In this document: positions 36,801 through 44,563 of the stretch, one piece after another
Layout of the letters: the number at the start of each line of letters is the position of its first letter
How positions within the stretch are numbered: position 1 is the stretch's first letter
NCBI RefSeq assembly: GCF_001865245.1
Contig: NZ_MKXB01000194.1
Span: 192,747 to 256,746 of the forward strand
DNA from: Streptomyces sp. CC53
Lineage (GTDB): Bacteria; Actinomycetota; Actinomycetes; Streptomycetales; Streptomycetaceae
Direction: 5' to 3'
DNA length: 64,000 nucleotides
Program-made: the position numbers and the translations under genes
The notes under the pieces: model-generated
What the model was told of the DNA's origin: nothing
Database searches by the model: none
The model's input: the letters and a program-made list of their open reading frames with translations, nothing else

Positions 36801-37434
36801 GGTGTACACGGTGTGGGGCGGTTACGCCTACGGCCGCGGCCTGGACGGCCGTCCGGCGCGCGACGAGATGGAGACGGCGTACAAGCGGATCGCGGTCGCC
36901 GCGAAGAACACGGACACCCGTGAGCACGACATCGCCGACTCCGACGACTACTTCCAGTACCACGGCGGCATGGTCGCCACCGTGCGCGCGCTGCGGGGCA
37001 CGGCCCCGGAGGCGTACATCGGCGACTCGACCCGCCCGGAGACGGTCCGCACCCGCACGCTCGTCGAGGAGACGTCCCGCGTCTTCCGCGCCCGCGTGGT
37101 GAACCCGCGCTGGATCGAGGCGATGCGCCGGCACGGCTACAAGGGCGCCTTCGAGCTGGCGGCGACCGTCGACTACCTCTTCGGGTACGACGCGACGACG
37201 GGCGTGGTGGCCGACTGGATGTACGACAAGCTCACCGAGGCGTACGTCCTGGACCCGCAGAACCGGGCGTTCCTCCAGGAAGCGAACCCGTGGGCGCTGC
37301 ACGGCATCGCGGAGCGGCTGCTGGAGGCGGAGTCCCGCGGCATGTGGGCGAAGCCGGACCCGGCGGTGCTGGAGCAGCTCCGGCAGGTCTTCCTGGAGAC
37401 CGAGGGCGACCTTGAGGGAGAGAGGGACGAATGA
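33820..37434 (+). CDS. cobN: Cobaltochelatase CobN subunit
   Basis: A 1204-residue large subunit of the ATP-dependent cobaltochelatase, which inserts cobalt into hydrogenobyrinate diamide. Signatures include YYRAHHMSGNTGF, AYPTKHSRIGNAVGLDTPAS, MVHLGKHGNLEWLPGKNAGLS, NDPGEGTQAKRR and FQYHGGMVATVRALRG. It ends close to the canonical C-terminus. GTG 33820 is preceded by GAGGAAGG within riboswitch control. No CobS/CobT-type partner is in the window. The GNAT gene overlaps its stop by four bases. Confidence 0.96.
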   Translation: MILLLSHSDTDLLSARAATAAGGPVPYRYANPSRLPLDDLPGLLDGTDLVVVRLLGGVRAWEEGIAALRAQDRPVVVLTGEQAPDAQLMEASTVPIGVATEAHAYLAHGGAANLEQLARFLSDTVLLTGHGFEPPAPAPTWGPLERESRGGDGPVIAVLYYRAHHMSGNTGFVSVLCDAVEDAGGRALPLYVASLRAPEAELLEQLRSADAVVTTVLAAGGTKPADAQAGGDEEAWDAGALAQLDVPVLQALALTGPRSAWEENDEGLSPLDAASQVAVPEFDGRLITVPFSFKEIDEDGLPAYVADPERAARVAGIAVRHARLRHIPNAEKKLALVLSAYPTKHSRIGNAVGLDTPASAVALLRRLRAEGYDFGPEQDIPGLVSGDGDELIRALIEAGGHDKDWLTEEQLARNPVRIPAADYKRWFATLPEELRTEVEEKWGPAPGEMFLDRSRNPEGDIVLAALRRGNLLIVIQPPRGFGENPIAIYHDPDLPPSHHYLAAYRWIAAPAEDGGFGADAMVHLGKHGNLEWLPGKNAGLSAACAPDAALGDLPLVYPFLVNDPGEGTQAKRRVHATLIDHLVPPMARADSYGDIARLEQLLDEYAQISSMDPAKLPAIRAQIWTLIQAAKLDHDLGMEERPDDDGFDDFLLHVDGWLCEVKDAQIRDGLHVLGSAPAGPERVNLVLSILRARQIWGGTAALPGLREALGLDESAATRTAADEAEAEARALVEAMEAAGWDPAAVASAAEGHGEQVAAVLDFAARQVVPRLDATTAELDHSVHALNGGFVPAGPSGSPLRGLVNVLPTGRNFYSVDPKAVPSRLAWETGQALADSLLERYRTDNGEWPTSVGLSLWGTSAMRTSGDDVAEALALLGVRPVWDEASRRVKGLEAVPLEELGRPRIDVTLRISGFFRDAFPHTVALLDDAVRLAAGLDEPAESNHVRAHTQADLAVHGDERRATTRIFGSRPGTYGAGLLQLIDSRDWRTDADLAEVYTVWGGYAYGRGLDGRPARDEMETAYKRIAVAAKNTDTREHDIADSDDYFQYHGGMVATVRALRGTAPEAYIGDSTRPETVRTRTLVEETSRVFRARVVNPRWIEAMRRHGYKGAFELAATVDYLFGYDATTGVVADWMYDKLTEAYVLDPQNRAFLQEANPWALHGIAERLLEAESRGMWAKPDPAVLEQLRQVFLETEGDLEGERDE

Positions 37435-37847
37435 GGCTGACGACGGGCGGCGAGGACAAGGACTTAGCCGGCCTGCTGGACGAGGCGCTGACCGCGTTCA
37501 ACGCCGAGGCCACCGGCGCGCACGACGGCGAGGAGCTGTCGGTGCGCGCCGAGGACGGCGACGGGACGGTGGCCGGCGGGCTCACGGGCTGGACGTGGGG
37601 CGACAGCTGCGAGGTCCACATGCTGTGGGTACGGGCCGACCGGCGCGGCTCCGGGCTCGGCACCCGGCTGATGCGGGAGGCCGAGGCGGAGGCCCGCCGG
37701 CGGGGCTGCCGCCACATGGCGGTGTCGTCGTACACGTTCCAGGCGCCGGGCTTCTACGAGAAGCTCGGTTACACCGTGACCGGCCGGACGCCGGGCGTGC
37801 CGGGCGGCCACGAGGACGTGCACCTGTACCGGAGGCTGGAGCCGTAG
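37431..37847 (+). CDS. GNAT-family N-acetyltransferase with a TTA codon
   Basis: A 138-residue GNAT. The acetyl-CoA site is VRADRRGSGLGTRLMREAEAEARRRG, followed by VSSYTFQAPGFYEKLGYTV. The substrate is unknown. The ATG overlaps the cobN stop (ATGA), so it should share cobN's riboswitch-controlled transcript. Codon 12 is TTA (37464-37466), which in Streptomyces requires the developmental bldA tRNA. Confidence 0.9.
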   Translation: MRLTTGGEDKDLAGLLDEALTAFNAEATGAHDGEELSVRAEDGDGTVAGGLTGWTWGDSCEVHMLWVRADRRGSGLGTRLMREAEAEARRRGCRHMAVSSYTFQAPGFYEKLGYTVTGRTPGVPGGHEDVHLYRRLEP

Positions 37848-37857
37848 GGCGGCCGGT

Positions 37858-38373
37858 TCACGGGGCGGCGGCCGGGCGCCACGCCTCCTCGGCCGCGTCG
37901 AGCGCCGCCTCCCACGGGAAGGCGGCGTCCGGCCCGTGCAGCACGTGCACCCCGGCGCCGCGCAGGGTCTCCACCGACCGGTCGTACTGCGGGTGCCGGA
38001 CGTGCGCGGCGTTGACGCACGGGGCAGCGACGAGCGGGACGCCCCACCCGAGGGCCTCGGCGGCCACGCTGACGACGAACGTGCCGGTCAGGCCCAGCGC
38101 CCACTGGTTGACCGTGTTGAAGGTGGCGGGCGCGAACAGGACGACGTCCGGCGCGGGCCACGGGTCGGGCTCGCCGGGCCGCTCGTAGGCGTGCCGCACG
38201 GGGTGGCCGGTGAGCGCGGCGAGCCCGTCGAGGTTGGGCTCCAGCCAGAGGGCCGCGGTCGGGGTCAGTCCGAGGCACACGTCCCAGCCGCGTGCCTGCG
38301 CGTCCTCGACCACCCGGGCCACGTCGAACACCGGCGGAGCGGCGGCGCAGAACAGGTAGAGGGTCCTCGTCAT
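37858..38373 (-). CDS. Flavoprotein (DFP/Dfp-like FMN-binding family)
   Basis: A 171-residue protein of the flavoprotein superfamily that includes the PPC decarboxylase CoaC domain. LYLFCAAAPPVFDV begins the Rossmann-like fold. VVLFAPATFNTVNQWALGLTGTF and GVPLVAAPCVNAAH are the FMN-binding and active-site stretches. The reaction is unknown. It is convergent with the GNAT gene with a 10-bp gap. Confidence 0.82.
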   Translation of the reverse strand: MTRTLYLFCAAAPPVFDVARVVEDAQARGWDVCLGLTPTAALWLEPNLDGLAALTGHPVRHAYERPGEPDPWPAPDVVLFAPATFNTVNQWALGLTGTFVVSVAAEALGWGVPLVAAPCVNAAHVRHPQYDRSVETLRGAGVHVLHGPDAAFPWEAALDAAEEAWRPAAAP

Positions 38374-38537
38374 GGCCCCATCTGATCACACATGATCACT
38401 GTCGATCGTCGGGTGGCGGAGAGATCGCGCCACCCCGGCGGGTGCCCTCGGGCGCCGGGCAGGAACGCGCGTGACCCCGCGCCCGGGGCGCCCGTCGGTG
38501 CGGGCGCGCGGGGGCGGGGTCGGCTGCGGTGGGTGAG

Positions 38538-38693
38538 TCAGCGGAGGCGGACGAGGACGGCGAGGATCCCGTCGTCGTACGGGCTCGGACCGGCTCGTAA
38601 GGCCGGCCGTTCCTCCACCGCCTGCCGCAGTCGCCGGGCGCGGGCGGCGCGGCGCGCCGCGTCCTGCCGGGCCCTGCTGCGTGACGTGATCAT
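38538..38693 (-). CDS. Small basic protein with a TTA codon
   Basis: A 51-residue protein: MITSRSRARQDAARRAARAR, then an acidic and Pro-rich centre, ending SPYDDGILAVLVRLR. ATG 38693 has GGGAG at good distance. Codon 32 is TTA (38598-38600 on the minus strand), which would make synthesis bldA-dependent. No family is recognised; it may be a regulator or simply conserved small protein. Confidence 0.55.
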   Translation of the reverse strand: MITSRSRARQDAARRAARARRLRQAVEERPALRAGPSPYDDGILAVLVRLR

Positions 38694-38756
38694 GATGCTC
38701 CCTTCGGAGGGCCCCGCACGCCATGACCGTAGGACCTCAACTTCGGGTGAGGTCAA

Positions 38757-39339
38757 GGCGGATGGCGGGGGTGGTGGGGTTCGTGGGCGAACCTACGTGG
38801 GTGCTGCAGGCACCTCAACCGGATTTCCGGCCCACTCGCGCGGGCAGGTCCCGCGGGCTCGGCGGGGACCCGGCAGCCCCGGCAGGCCCCGCAGGGACCC
38901 CCGGCCCCGCAGGCCCGCCGGGCCCGGCGGACCCCACCGGCCCCGCATGTCTGCCCAGGCCGGACAGGCCCCCACGTCCGCCAGGCCGCGCCGGCCCCGC
39001 ACGTCTGCCCAGACCGGGCAGGCCCCGTATGCCTGCCAGGCTGCACAGGCCGTGCACGTCCGCCAGAGCACACGGACCCCAGGTCCCGCGGGTTCAACAG
39101 ACCCGGCAGACCCGGCAGACCCGGCAGAATCCGGCAGCCCGGTGGCCCGCCAGGTCCGCCGTCCCCGCGGTCCCGGCCCGGGTGGCCGGCCGTACGGTCG
39201 GCCGCACCGCGCAGGGCACGGCGTTCGGGCGGCCGACGGGTGCCGACGGACCGGTCGGCTCGCGGGGCCGGCCCGTGCGTCGCTCCCGATCGGACCGGCT
39301 CCGGGTGACGGCCGCCCCGGGGTGGCCGAGACTGCGGGA
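38757..39339. repeat. Collagen-like repeat DNA upstream of the NmrA-type gene
   Basis: A roughly 54-bp unit with core CCGGCCCCGCAYGTCTGCCC begins at 38937 and 38991, with a degenerate copy near 38883. A 9-bp unit CAGACCCGG follows in four copies (39097-39139). Frames through it read as Gly-Pro-rich repeats on either strand, but no start, ribosome binding site or conserved protein supports a gene. Confidence 0.5.
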
Positions 39340-40221
39340 ATGAGCGCACCGACAGGAGTCATCGCCGTCACCGGGGCCGGTGGGCGCGTCGGAGGGCGGG
39401 TCGCACGGCGGCTCGCCGACAAGGGGGTCCCCCTGCGGCTCCTCGGGAGGGACCCCGCCCGGCTCCCCGATCTCCCGGGCGCCGTCAAGGCGGCGCCCGC
39501 CGCGTACGGGGACGGTGAGGCCGTGCGGGCGGCACTCGACGGCGCGGACACCCTCTTCCTGGTGTCCGCGCACGAGTCACCCGACCGGGCCGGCGAACAC
39601 CGCACCGCCGTCGACGCCGCCGTCGCGGCGGGCGTCCACCGGATCGTGTACCTGTCGTTCCAGGGCGCGGCGCCCGACGCCACATTCACGTTCGCCCGCG
39701 ATCACTGGCACACCGAGCAGTACCTGCGGGCCCACGGGGGCCTGGAGTGCACGTTTCTGCGGGACAACTGGTACTTGGCCGGTATCCCCGCCATGACCGG
39801 CCGCGACGGGGTCCTGCGTGGCCCGGCGGGAAACGGGCGCGTCGCCGCCGTCGCCCACGACGACGTCGCGGACGTCGCCGCGGCCGTCCTCCTCGCGCCC
39901 GGAGCGCACGACGGCATGACGTACGACGTCACGGGGGGCGAGGCGTTCACCCTGGCGGAGGCCGCCGAGGAACTGTCCCGCGCCACCGGCCGCACCATCC
40001 GCTACCTCCCCGAGACCCGCGACGAGGCGTACGCCTCCCGCTCCGGCTTCGGAGCGCCCGAGTGGCAGGTCGCCGGCTGGGTCACCTCGTACGAGGCGAT
40101 CGCCCGGGGCGAGTTGGGCGCGGTCTCCGACACCGTCCGGCGGCTGACGGGGCACGCGCCCATGACGCTGCGGGACTACCTGGTGGAACACCCCGGGAGC
40201 CTGGCCCACCTGACGGACTGA
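39340..40221 (+). CDS. NmrA-like NAD(P)H-binding SDR protein
   Basis: A 293-residue atypical short-chain dehydrogenase. VIAVTGAGGRVGGRVARRLADKGVPLRLLGRDPARL is the dinucleotide-binding start. DTLFLVSAHESPDRAGEH and RIVYLSFQGAAPDATFTFARDH follow. The SYK-type catalytic triad is not evident, as in NmrA-like sensors and quinone reductases. GGGAATGAG suggests ATG 39340. Confidence 0.85.
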   Translation: MSAPTGVIAVTGAGGRVGGRVARRLADKGVPLRLLGRDPARLPDLPGAVKAAPAAYGDGEAVRAALDGADTLFLVSAHESPDRAGEHRTAVDAAVAAGVHRIVYLSFQGAAPDATFTFARDHWHTEQYLRAHGGLECTFLRDNWYLAGIPAMTGRDGVLRGPAGNGRVAAVAHDDVADVAAAVLLAPGAHDGMTYDVTGGEAFTLAEAAEELSRATGRTIRYLPETRDEAYASRSGFGAPEWQVAGWVTSYEAIARGELGAVSDTVRRLTGHAPMTLRDYLVEHPGSLAHLTD

Positions 40222-40248
40222 GCCCCCGGTCCGGGCCGTCGCGCGCGG

Positions 40249-40422
40249 TCAGTCCTCGCCCAGCACGATGTTCCACTCCTGCGCCGGGTCCTCCGGCTCC
40301 CGGTCCGTGCGTGCGGGTCTGCAGGTGCGCACGCGTCCCTGCACCTCGCGGGCGAGGGAGACGGGCCGCGACGACCCCTGGTCCTGGCTGTGGCCGCCCG
40401 GGGCGGCTGTCTGGGTACTCAT
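40249..40422 (-). CDS. Small hydrophilic protein, divergent from the FBP gene
   Basis: A 57-residue frame with consistent GC3: MSTQTAAPGGHSQDQGSSRP, then VSLAREVQGRVRTCRPAR, ending EDPAQEWNIVLGED. It fits neatly between the NmrA-type and FBP genes and has ordinary composition. No family or clear ribosome binding site is recognised. Confidence 0.5.
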   Translation of the reverse strand: MSTQTAAPGGHSQDQGSSRPVSLAREVQGRVRTCRPARTDREPEDPAQEWNIVLGED

Positions 40423-40502
40423 GGCGACCGAGTACCCACGCAGCGCGGACCAAACGGGTAATCGGATGCACCCTGCACGAACCTCCCGTACGGTGCCCTC
40501 AC

Positions 40503-41024
40503 GTGGACCCCTTGACCGAGAAACAGATCCGCGGCTCCTTCGTCAACTGCACCAAGGGCGAGGCCGCCCGCATGCGGCTGCCGGCCGACTTCGGCGAACT
40601 CCCCTGGGACGATCTCGACTTCCTGGGCTGGCGGGATCCGGGCGCCCCGCTCCGCGCGCACCTGGTGGTGCCGGCCGCGGCGCCCGGCGGTACGCCCGTC
40701 GGCATCACCCTGCGCGTGCCGGAGAGGTCCCGCACGAGTGCGGTGCAGTCCAGCCTGTGCCGCATCTGCCTGACGGGGCACGCCGCGTCCGGGGTGACGC
40801 TCTTCTCCGCGCCGCGCGCGGGCGCCGCGGGCCGCGGCGGCAACACCGTCGGCCTCTACGTGTGCGCCGACCTCGCCTGCCCGCTGTACGTCCGCGGAAA
40901 GCGGCAGCCCGCCCTGCGCAGCGCCCGCTACGAGGAGTCCCTGACGGTGGAGGAGCGGATCGACCGGATGCGGCTCAACCTGTTCGCGTTCGTCGAGAAC
41001 GTCCGGCTACCGTCGGGCACATGA
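40503..41024 (+). CDS. FBP-domain zinc-finger protein (EF-G-binding FusB-like C-terminal domain)
   Basis: A 173-residue protein, MDPLTEKQIRGSFVNCTKGEA at the N-terminus. The C-terminal four-cysteine treble clef contains SLCRICLTG and YVCADLACPLYVRG. This is the FBP_C zinc-finger domain found in EF-G-binding FusB/FusC proteins; whether it rescues ribosomes here is unknown. TACGGT (40489-40494) ends eight bases before GTG 40503 and there is no ribosome binding site, so a leaderless message is likely. It overlaps the next gene (ATGA). Confidence 0.82.
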   Translation: MDPLTEKQIRGSFVNCTKGEAARMRLPADFGELPWDDLDFLGWRDPGAPLRAHLVVPAAAPGGTPVGITLRVPERSRTSAVQSSLCRICLTGHAASGVTLFSAPRAGAAGRGGNTVGLYVCADLACPLYVRGKRQPALRSARYEESLTVEERIDRMRLNLFAFVENVRLPSGT

Positions 41025-43066
41025 CAGCCGAGGGGGCGGTTGAGGGGGGACCCGCGGGGCCTGCGGCCGGTGCAGCACCGGCATCTGCGCGGGAGCCGGA
41101 GCCGGAGCCGGGACCTGCGACCGCGCATGCACCCGAGGCCCCGCCCGCCCCCGTGCCGGGACCGGCGTCCGGCCCCGCGTCCGGAGCCGCGCCGATGCCG
41201 GCCCCCCACCCTGCGTCCGCGGCTTCCCTCGGACTTCGGCCGGGTCCCACGTCCGGAGCGGCCGCCGGCGGGTGGGCGGTCGGGGCGGCGTGGGCGGGCC
41301 GGCGGACGTGGCGGCGGGCCCGCGGGTTCGCCGGGCGGCCGTACCGTGAGCCGACCGACCCCCGGCGGATCGTCCGCCGCTGGCCCGACCTGTGCGGCCT
41401 GTGCGTGGCCACCGTCTTCTTCTGGCTGTCGCTCACGCCCTCCCTCGTCCCCCGCCCGTGGTTCCTCCAGGGTGTCGTCGGCGGGATCACCGCCGCCGTC
41501 GGGTACGCCGCCGGGGCGACCGCCGGCGGCCTCGCCCGAGCGGTGGCCGCCCGCCTCCCGGCCCTGCGTCCCCACCGGCCGGTGCGGGACGCCGTGCGAG
41601 TGTGCGGCTGGCAGGCGTACTGGCTGCTCGGGCCCGCCGCCACCGTCCTGTTCCTGTCGGGGAGCGCCGACATGCAGCGCCGGCTGCGCCATCTCCAGGA
41701 CCTGCCGCCCGCCCTCACCTGGCACACCTGGGGGATCGCGCTGATCTCCTGCGCCCTGTGCGCCCTGCTGGTGGCGGCGGCCCGGTCCGTTCGGCTCGGG
41801 GCGCGTCGCCTCATCCGGGCCCTGGACACCCGCCTGCCCCGCCCCGCGGCCGTCGCCACGGGACTGCTGCTCACCGCCCTCGCGGTCACCGTCGGCCTGC
41901 GGAACGTCGTCTTCGAGCGGGGTGTGGTCGACGTCGCCGACCGGATCGCCGCGGCGGCCAACCGCGCCACCAAGGACGGCGTGCACCGCCCCGCCTCCCC
42001 GTACGTCTCCGGAGGCCCGGGGTCCCTGGTCCGCTGGGAGGACCTCGGCTACCAGGGCCGCAACTTCACCGGCACCGCGTCCACCCGGCGGGAGATCGCC
42101 GCCCACACGGGCCGCCCCGCCAAGGACCCGGTCCGCGTGTACGTCAGCGCTGAGGTGCCCCGCGCCTTCGACGGCCGCGGCGGCGAGAACGAGCCGTTCC
42201 GCGGGCAGGCCGAGCTCGCGGTGAGGGAGCTGGAGCGCACCGGGGCGTTCACGCGCGAGGTGCTCGCGGTCGCGGGCACCACCGGCAGCGGCTGGATCGA
42301 CCCGGTGGCCGCCCAGGCACTGGAGTACCTGCACGGCGGCGACACCGCGATCGTCGCCGTCCAGTACTCCTACCTGCCGTCGTGGGTGTCGCTCCTCGTC
42401 GACGAGGAGAAGGCGGGTCAGGCGACGCGCGCCCTCGTCGACGCCGTACGGGAGCGGTGGGCCGCGCTGCCGGAGGCGTCCCGGCCCAAGCTGGTGGTCA
42501 CCGGCGAGAGCCTCGGCGCGTACGCCGTCGAGCGGTCCTTCGACGGGTACGGCGACCTGCTGGCCTCCACGGACGGGGCGCTGCTGATCGGCAGCCCCGG
42601 CTTCTCGCCGATCTCCCGGGAACTGCGCGAGAGCCGTGACCCCGGCAGTCCCGTGTGGCGGCCCGTGCACGACGGCGGCCGACACGTGCGCTGGGCGCAG
42701 TTCCCGGCCGCGGACCTGCGCCGCCCGGAGGGGGCGCGGTGGGCGTTCCCGCGGGTGGTGTACCTGCAGAACGCCTCCGATCCCGTGGTGTGGTGGTCGA
42801 CGGACCTGCTGGTCGAGCGGCCCGAGTGGATGGCGCGGCCGCTCGGCCCCGACATCACGCCGGAGATCAGCTGGTTCCCGGTGGTGGCGTTCTGGCAGAC
42901 CACCGTCGACATGGCCGTCAGTTACGGCGTGCAGGCCCCGCACGGCCACCGGTACGGCACGGCCTCCGTGGACGGCTGGGCCGCGGTCGTCCCCCCGGAC
43001 GGCTGGTCCGCCGACGACACGCGGCGGTTGAGGGAGCACCTGGGGGCCGTGAGGGCCCCGTACTGA
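41021..43066 (+). CDS. Membrane alpha/beta-hydrolase family protein (Abhydrolase_9 type)
   Basis: A 681-residue protein. A disordered Ala/Pro/Gly leader (about 1-85) is followed by four hydrophobic segments (about 125-300). The soluble alpha/beta-hydrolase domain starts near DLGYQGRNFTGTASTRREI. The nucleophile elbow is VVTGESLGAYAVE, with NASDPVVWWS and the C-terminal PHGHRYGTASVDGWA as family signatures. The substrate is unknown; a lipase-like role at the membrane is only inference. It is coupled to the FBP gene. Confidence 0.85.
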   Translation: MTAEGAVEGGPAGPAAGAAPASAREPEPEPGPATAHAPEAPPAPVPGPASGPASGAAPMPAPHPASAASLGLRPGPTSGAAAGGWAVGAAWAGRRTWRRARGFAGRPYREPTDPRRIVRRWPDLCGLCVATVFFWLSLTPSLVPRPWFLQGVVGGITAAVGYAAGATAGGLARAVAARLPALRPHRPVRDAVRVCGWQAYWLLGPAATVLFLSGSADMQRRLRHLQDLPPALTWHTWGIALISCALCALLVAAARSVRLGARRLIRALDTRLPRPAAVATGLLLTALAVTVGLRNVVFERGVVDVADRIAAAANRATKDGVHRPASPYVSGGPGSLVRWEDLGYQGRNFTGTASTRREIAAHTGRPAKDPVRVYVSAEVPRAFDGRGGENEPFRGQAELAVRELERTGAFTREVLAVAGTTGSGWIDPVAAQALEYLHGGDTAIVAVQYSYLPSWVSLLVDEEKAGQATRALVDAVRERWAALPEASRPKLVVTGESLGAYAVERSFDGYGDLLASTDGALLIGSPGFSPISRELRESRDPGSPVWRPVHDGGRHVRWAQFPAADLRRPEGARWAFPRVVYLQNASDPVVWWSTDLLVERPEWMARPLGPDITPEISWFPVVAFWQTTVDMAVSYGVQAPHGHRYGTASVDGWAAVVPPDGWSADDTRRLREHLGAVRAPY

Positions 43067-43170
43067 GCTTCCTGGCGGAGCCGAGCCGGTGTCACTGCAT
43101 CCTTTGACGGAGCGGCAGTTCCTCCTCCGTCAGGACGATGACGGCGGGCGCCGCGCCGACGATGGGACGC

Positions 43171-44460
43171 ATGACCACGACGACGGGGGCGGGTACCGGA
43201 CCGACGGACCCGGGAGATGCGGCGGGCCCGACGGGACCGGTGGGGGAACGGACGGCGGAGGCGCGGGCGGAACGGGCAGGACCGCGCGGGCGCGCGCCCG
43301 CAGGGCCGGCCGGGCCGTCGCAGCGGCTGGCGCTGCTCGACGTGGTGCGTGGGGTGGCGATCCTCGGCACCCTGATGACGAACGTGTGGATCTTCACCGC
43401 GCCAGGTGGCGAGTGGGGGGTGCTCAGCGGCTCCGGCGGCGCCCCCGGCTTCGCGTCGGGCTCGGTCGGGGACGCTGCGGAGACCGTCTTCCGGGCGGTC
43501 GCGGACGGCAAGTTCCTGTCGCTGCTGACCATCCTGTTCGGCGCGGGCATCGCCCTCCAGTACGCGGCGGCCGAGCGGCGCGGGCTGCCCTGGCCCGGGC
43601 GGTACCGGTGGAGGGCACTGTTCCTGTTCGCGGAGGGCACGGTGCACTTCGTGCTGGTCTTCGCGTGGGACGTGCTCATGGGGTACGCGGTGACCGCGCT
43701 GTACGTCGCCTGGTTGCTGTCCCGGTCGGAGCGGGCCCGGCGGCGCGCGATGTGGTGGGCGGGCGGGCTGCATCTGGCGCTGATGCTCCTGCTGACGGCC
43801 GCACTGGCGCTGGGCGGTTCGGCGGCCGGTGCGGGCGGGGTGCCGCCGCGGGTCGTGGACCTGTACGCGCACGGCAGCTGGCCCGACCAGATCGCGTTCC
43901 GGCTGGAGAACGCCGTCGTCCTGCGCGTCGAGCCGGTGCTGACGTTCGGGCTGCTGGTGTTCCTCTTCCTGCTGGGGGTGCGGCTGCTGAGGGCCGGCGC
44001 GTTCGGCGCGGACGCCGCGGGGCGGCGGCTGCGGGTGCGGATGCTGGCCTGGGGCCTCGGCCTGGGCGTGCCGCTGAACGCGGCCTGCGTGCTGGCAGGC
44101 GAGGCGGGCTTCCTGCCGGGACGGTACGTGGCGGCGCCCCTGGTGGCGGTCGGCTACGCGGGACTGATCGGGCTGCTCGTGGACCGGGTCCGGCGGCCCG
44201 GCCTCCTCATGGGCGCGTGCACCTCGCTGGGGCGGGCCGCCCTGTCCGGGTACGTGCTGCAGAACGTACTGTGCGTCCTCGTCGCGTACGGCGTGGGCCT
44301 CGGGCTGGCGGCCCGGCTCGGCGACGCGTGGCGGCCCTGGTGGGTGATGGGCCTGTGGGTCGCGGTGAGCCTGGTGCTGCTGGTGGGTTCCTCCCTGTGG
44401 CTGCGCCGCTTCGGCTCGGGCCCCCTGGAGGCCCTCCAGCGGCGCGCCCTGCGCCACTGA
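43171..44460 (+). CDS. DUF418-domain membrane protein
   Basis: A 429-residue polytopic protein with about 8-10 membrane segments. RLALLDVVRGVAILGTLMTNVW begins the conserved region, FLSLLTILFGAGIALQ follows, and the DUF418 C-terminal part has LGRAALSGYVLQNVLCVL. Related proteins resemble acyltransferase-3 or heparan acetyltransferase-like folds; function is unknown. ATG 43171 is chosen; ATG 43138 would add 11 residues. Confidence 0.85.
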   Translation: MTTTTGAGTGPTDPGDAAGPTGPVGERTAEARAERAGPRGRAPAGPAGPSQRLALLDVVRGVAILGTLMTNVWIFTAPGGEWGVLSGSGGAPGFASGSVGDAAETVFRAVADGKFLSLLTILFGAGIALQYAAAERRGLPWPGRYRWRALFLFAEGTVHFVLVFAWDVLMGYAVTALYVAWLLSRSERARRRAMWWAGGLHLALMLLLTAALALGGSAAGAGGVPPRVVDLYAHGSWPDQIAFRLENAVVLRVEPVLTFGLLVFLFLLGVRLLRAGAFGADAAGRRLRVRMLAWGLGLGVPLNAACVLAGEAGFLPGRYVAAPLVAVGYAGLIGLLVDRVRRPGLLMGACTSLGRAALSGYVLQNVLCVLVAYGVGLGLAARLGDAWRPWWVMGLWVAVSLVLLVGSSLWLRRFGSGPLEALQRRALRH

Positions 44461-44563
44461 CACCCCTCGGCCCCTGCCCGGTCGGGCGCGCGGGCGGCGG
44501 CGGGCCGGCTCGCCCCTGCCCGGACGGCGGTCGGCCTTTCCCGGCTCCGGGCCGGGCGGCGGC

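Noticed and set aside
32281..37302. A 1,673-codon open frame antisense to cobN and continuous with cobG
   Set aside because: Only the last part (cobG) has protein-like composition; the rest is a mirror of cobN codons in high-GC DNA.
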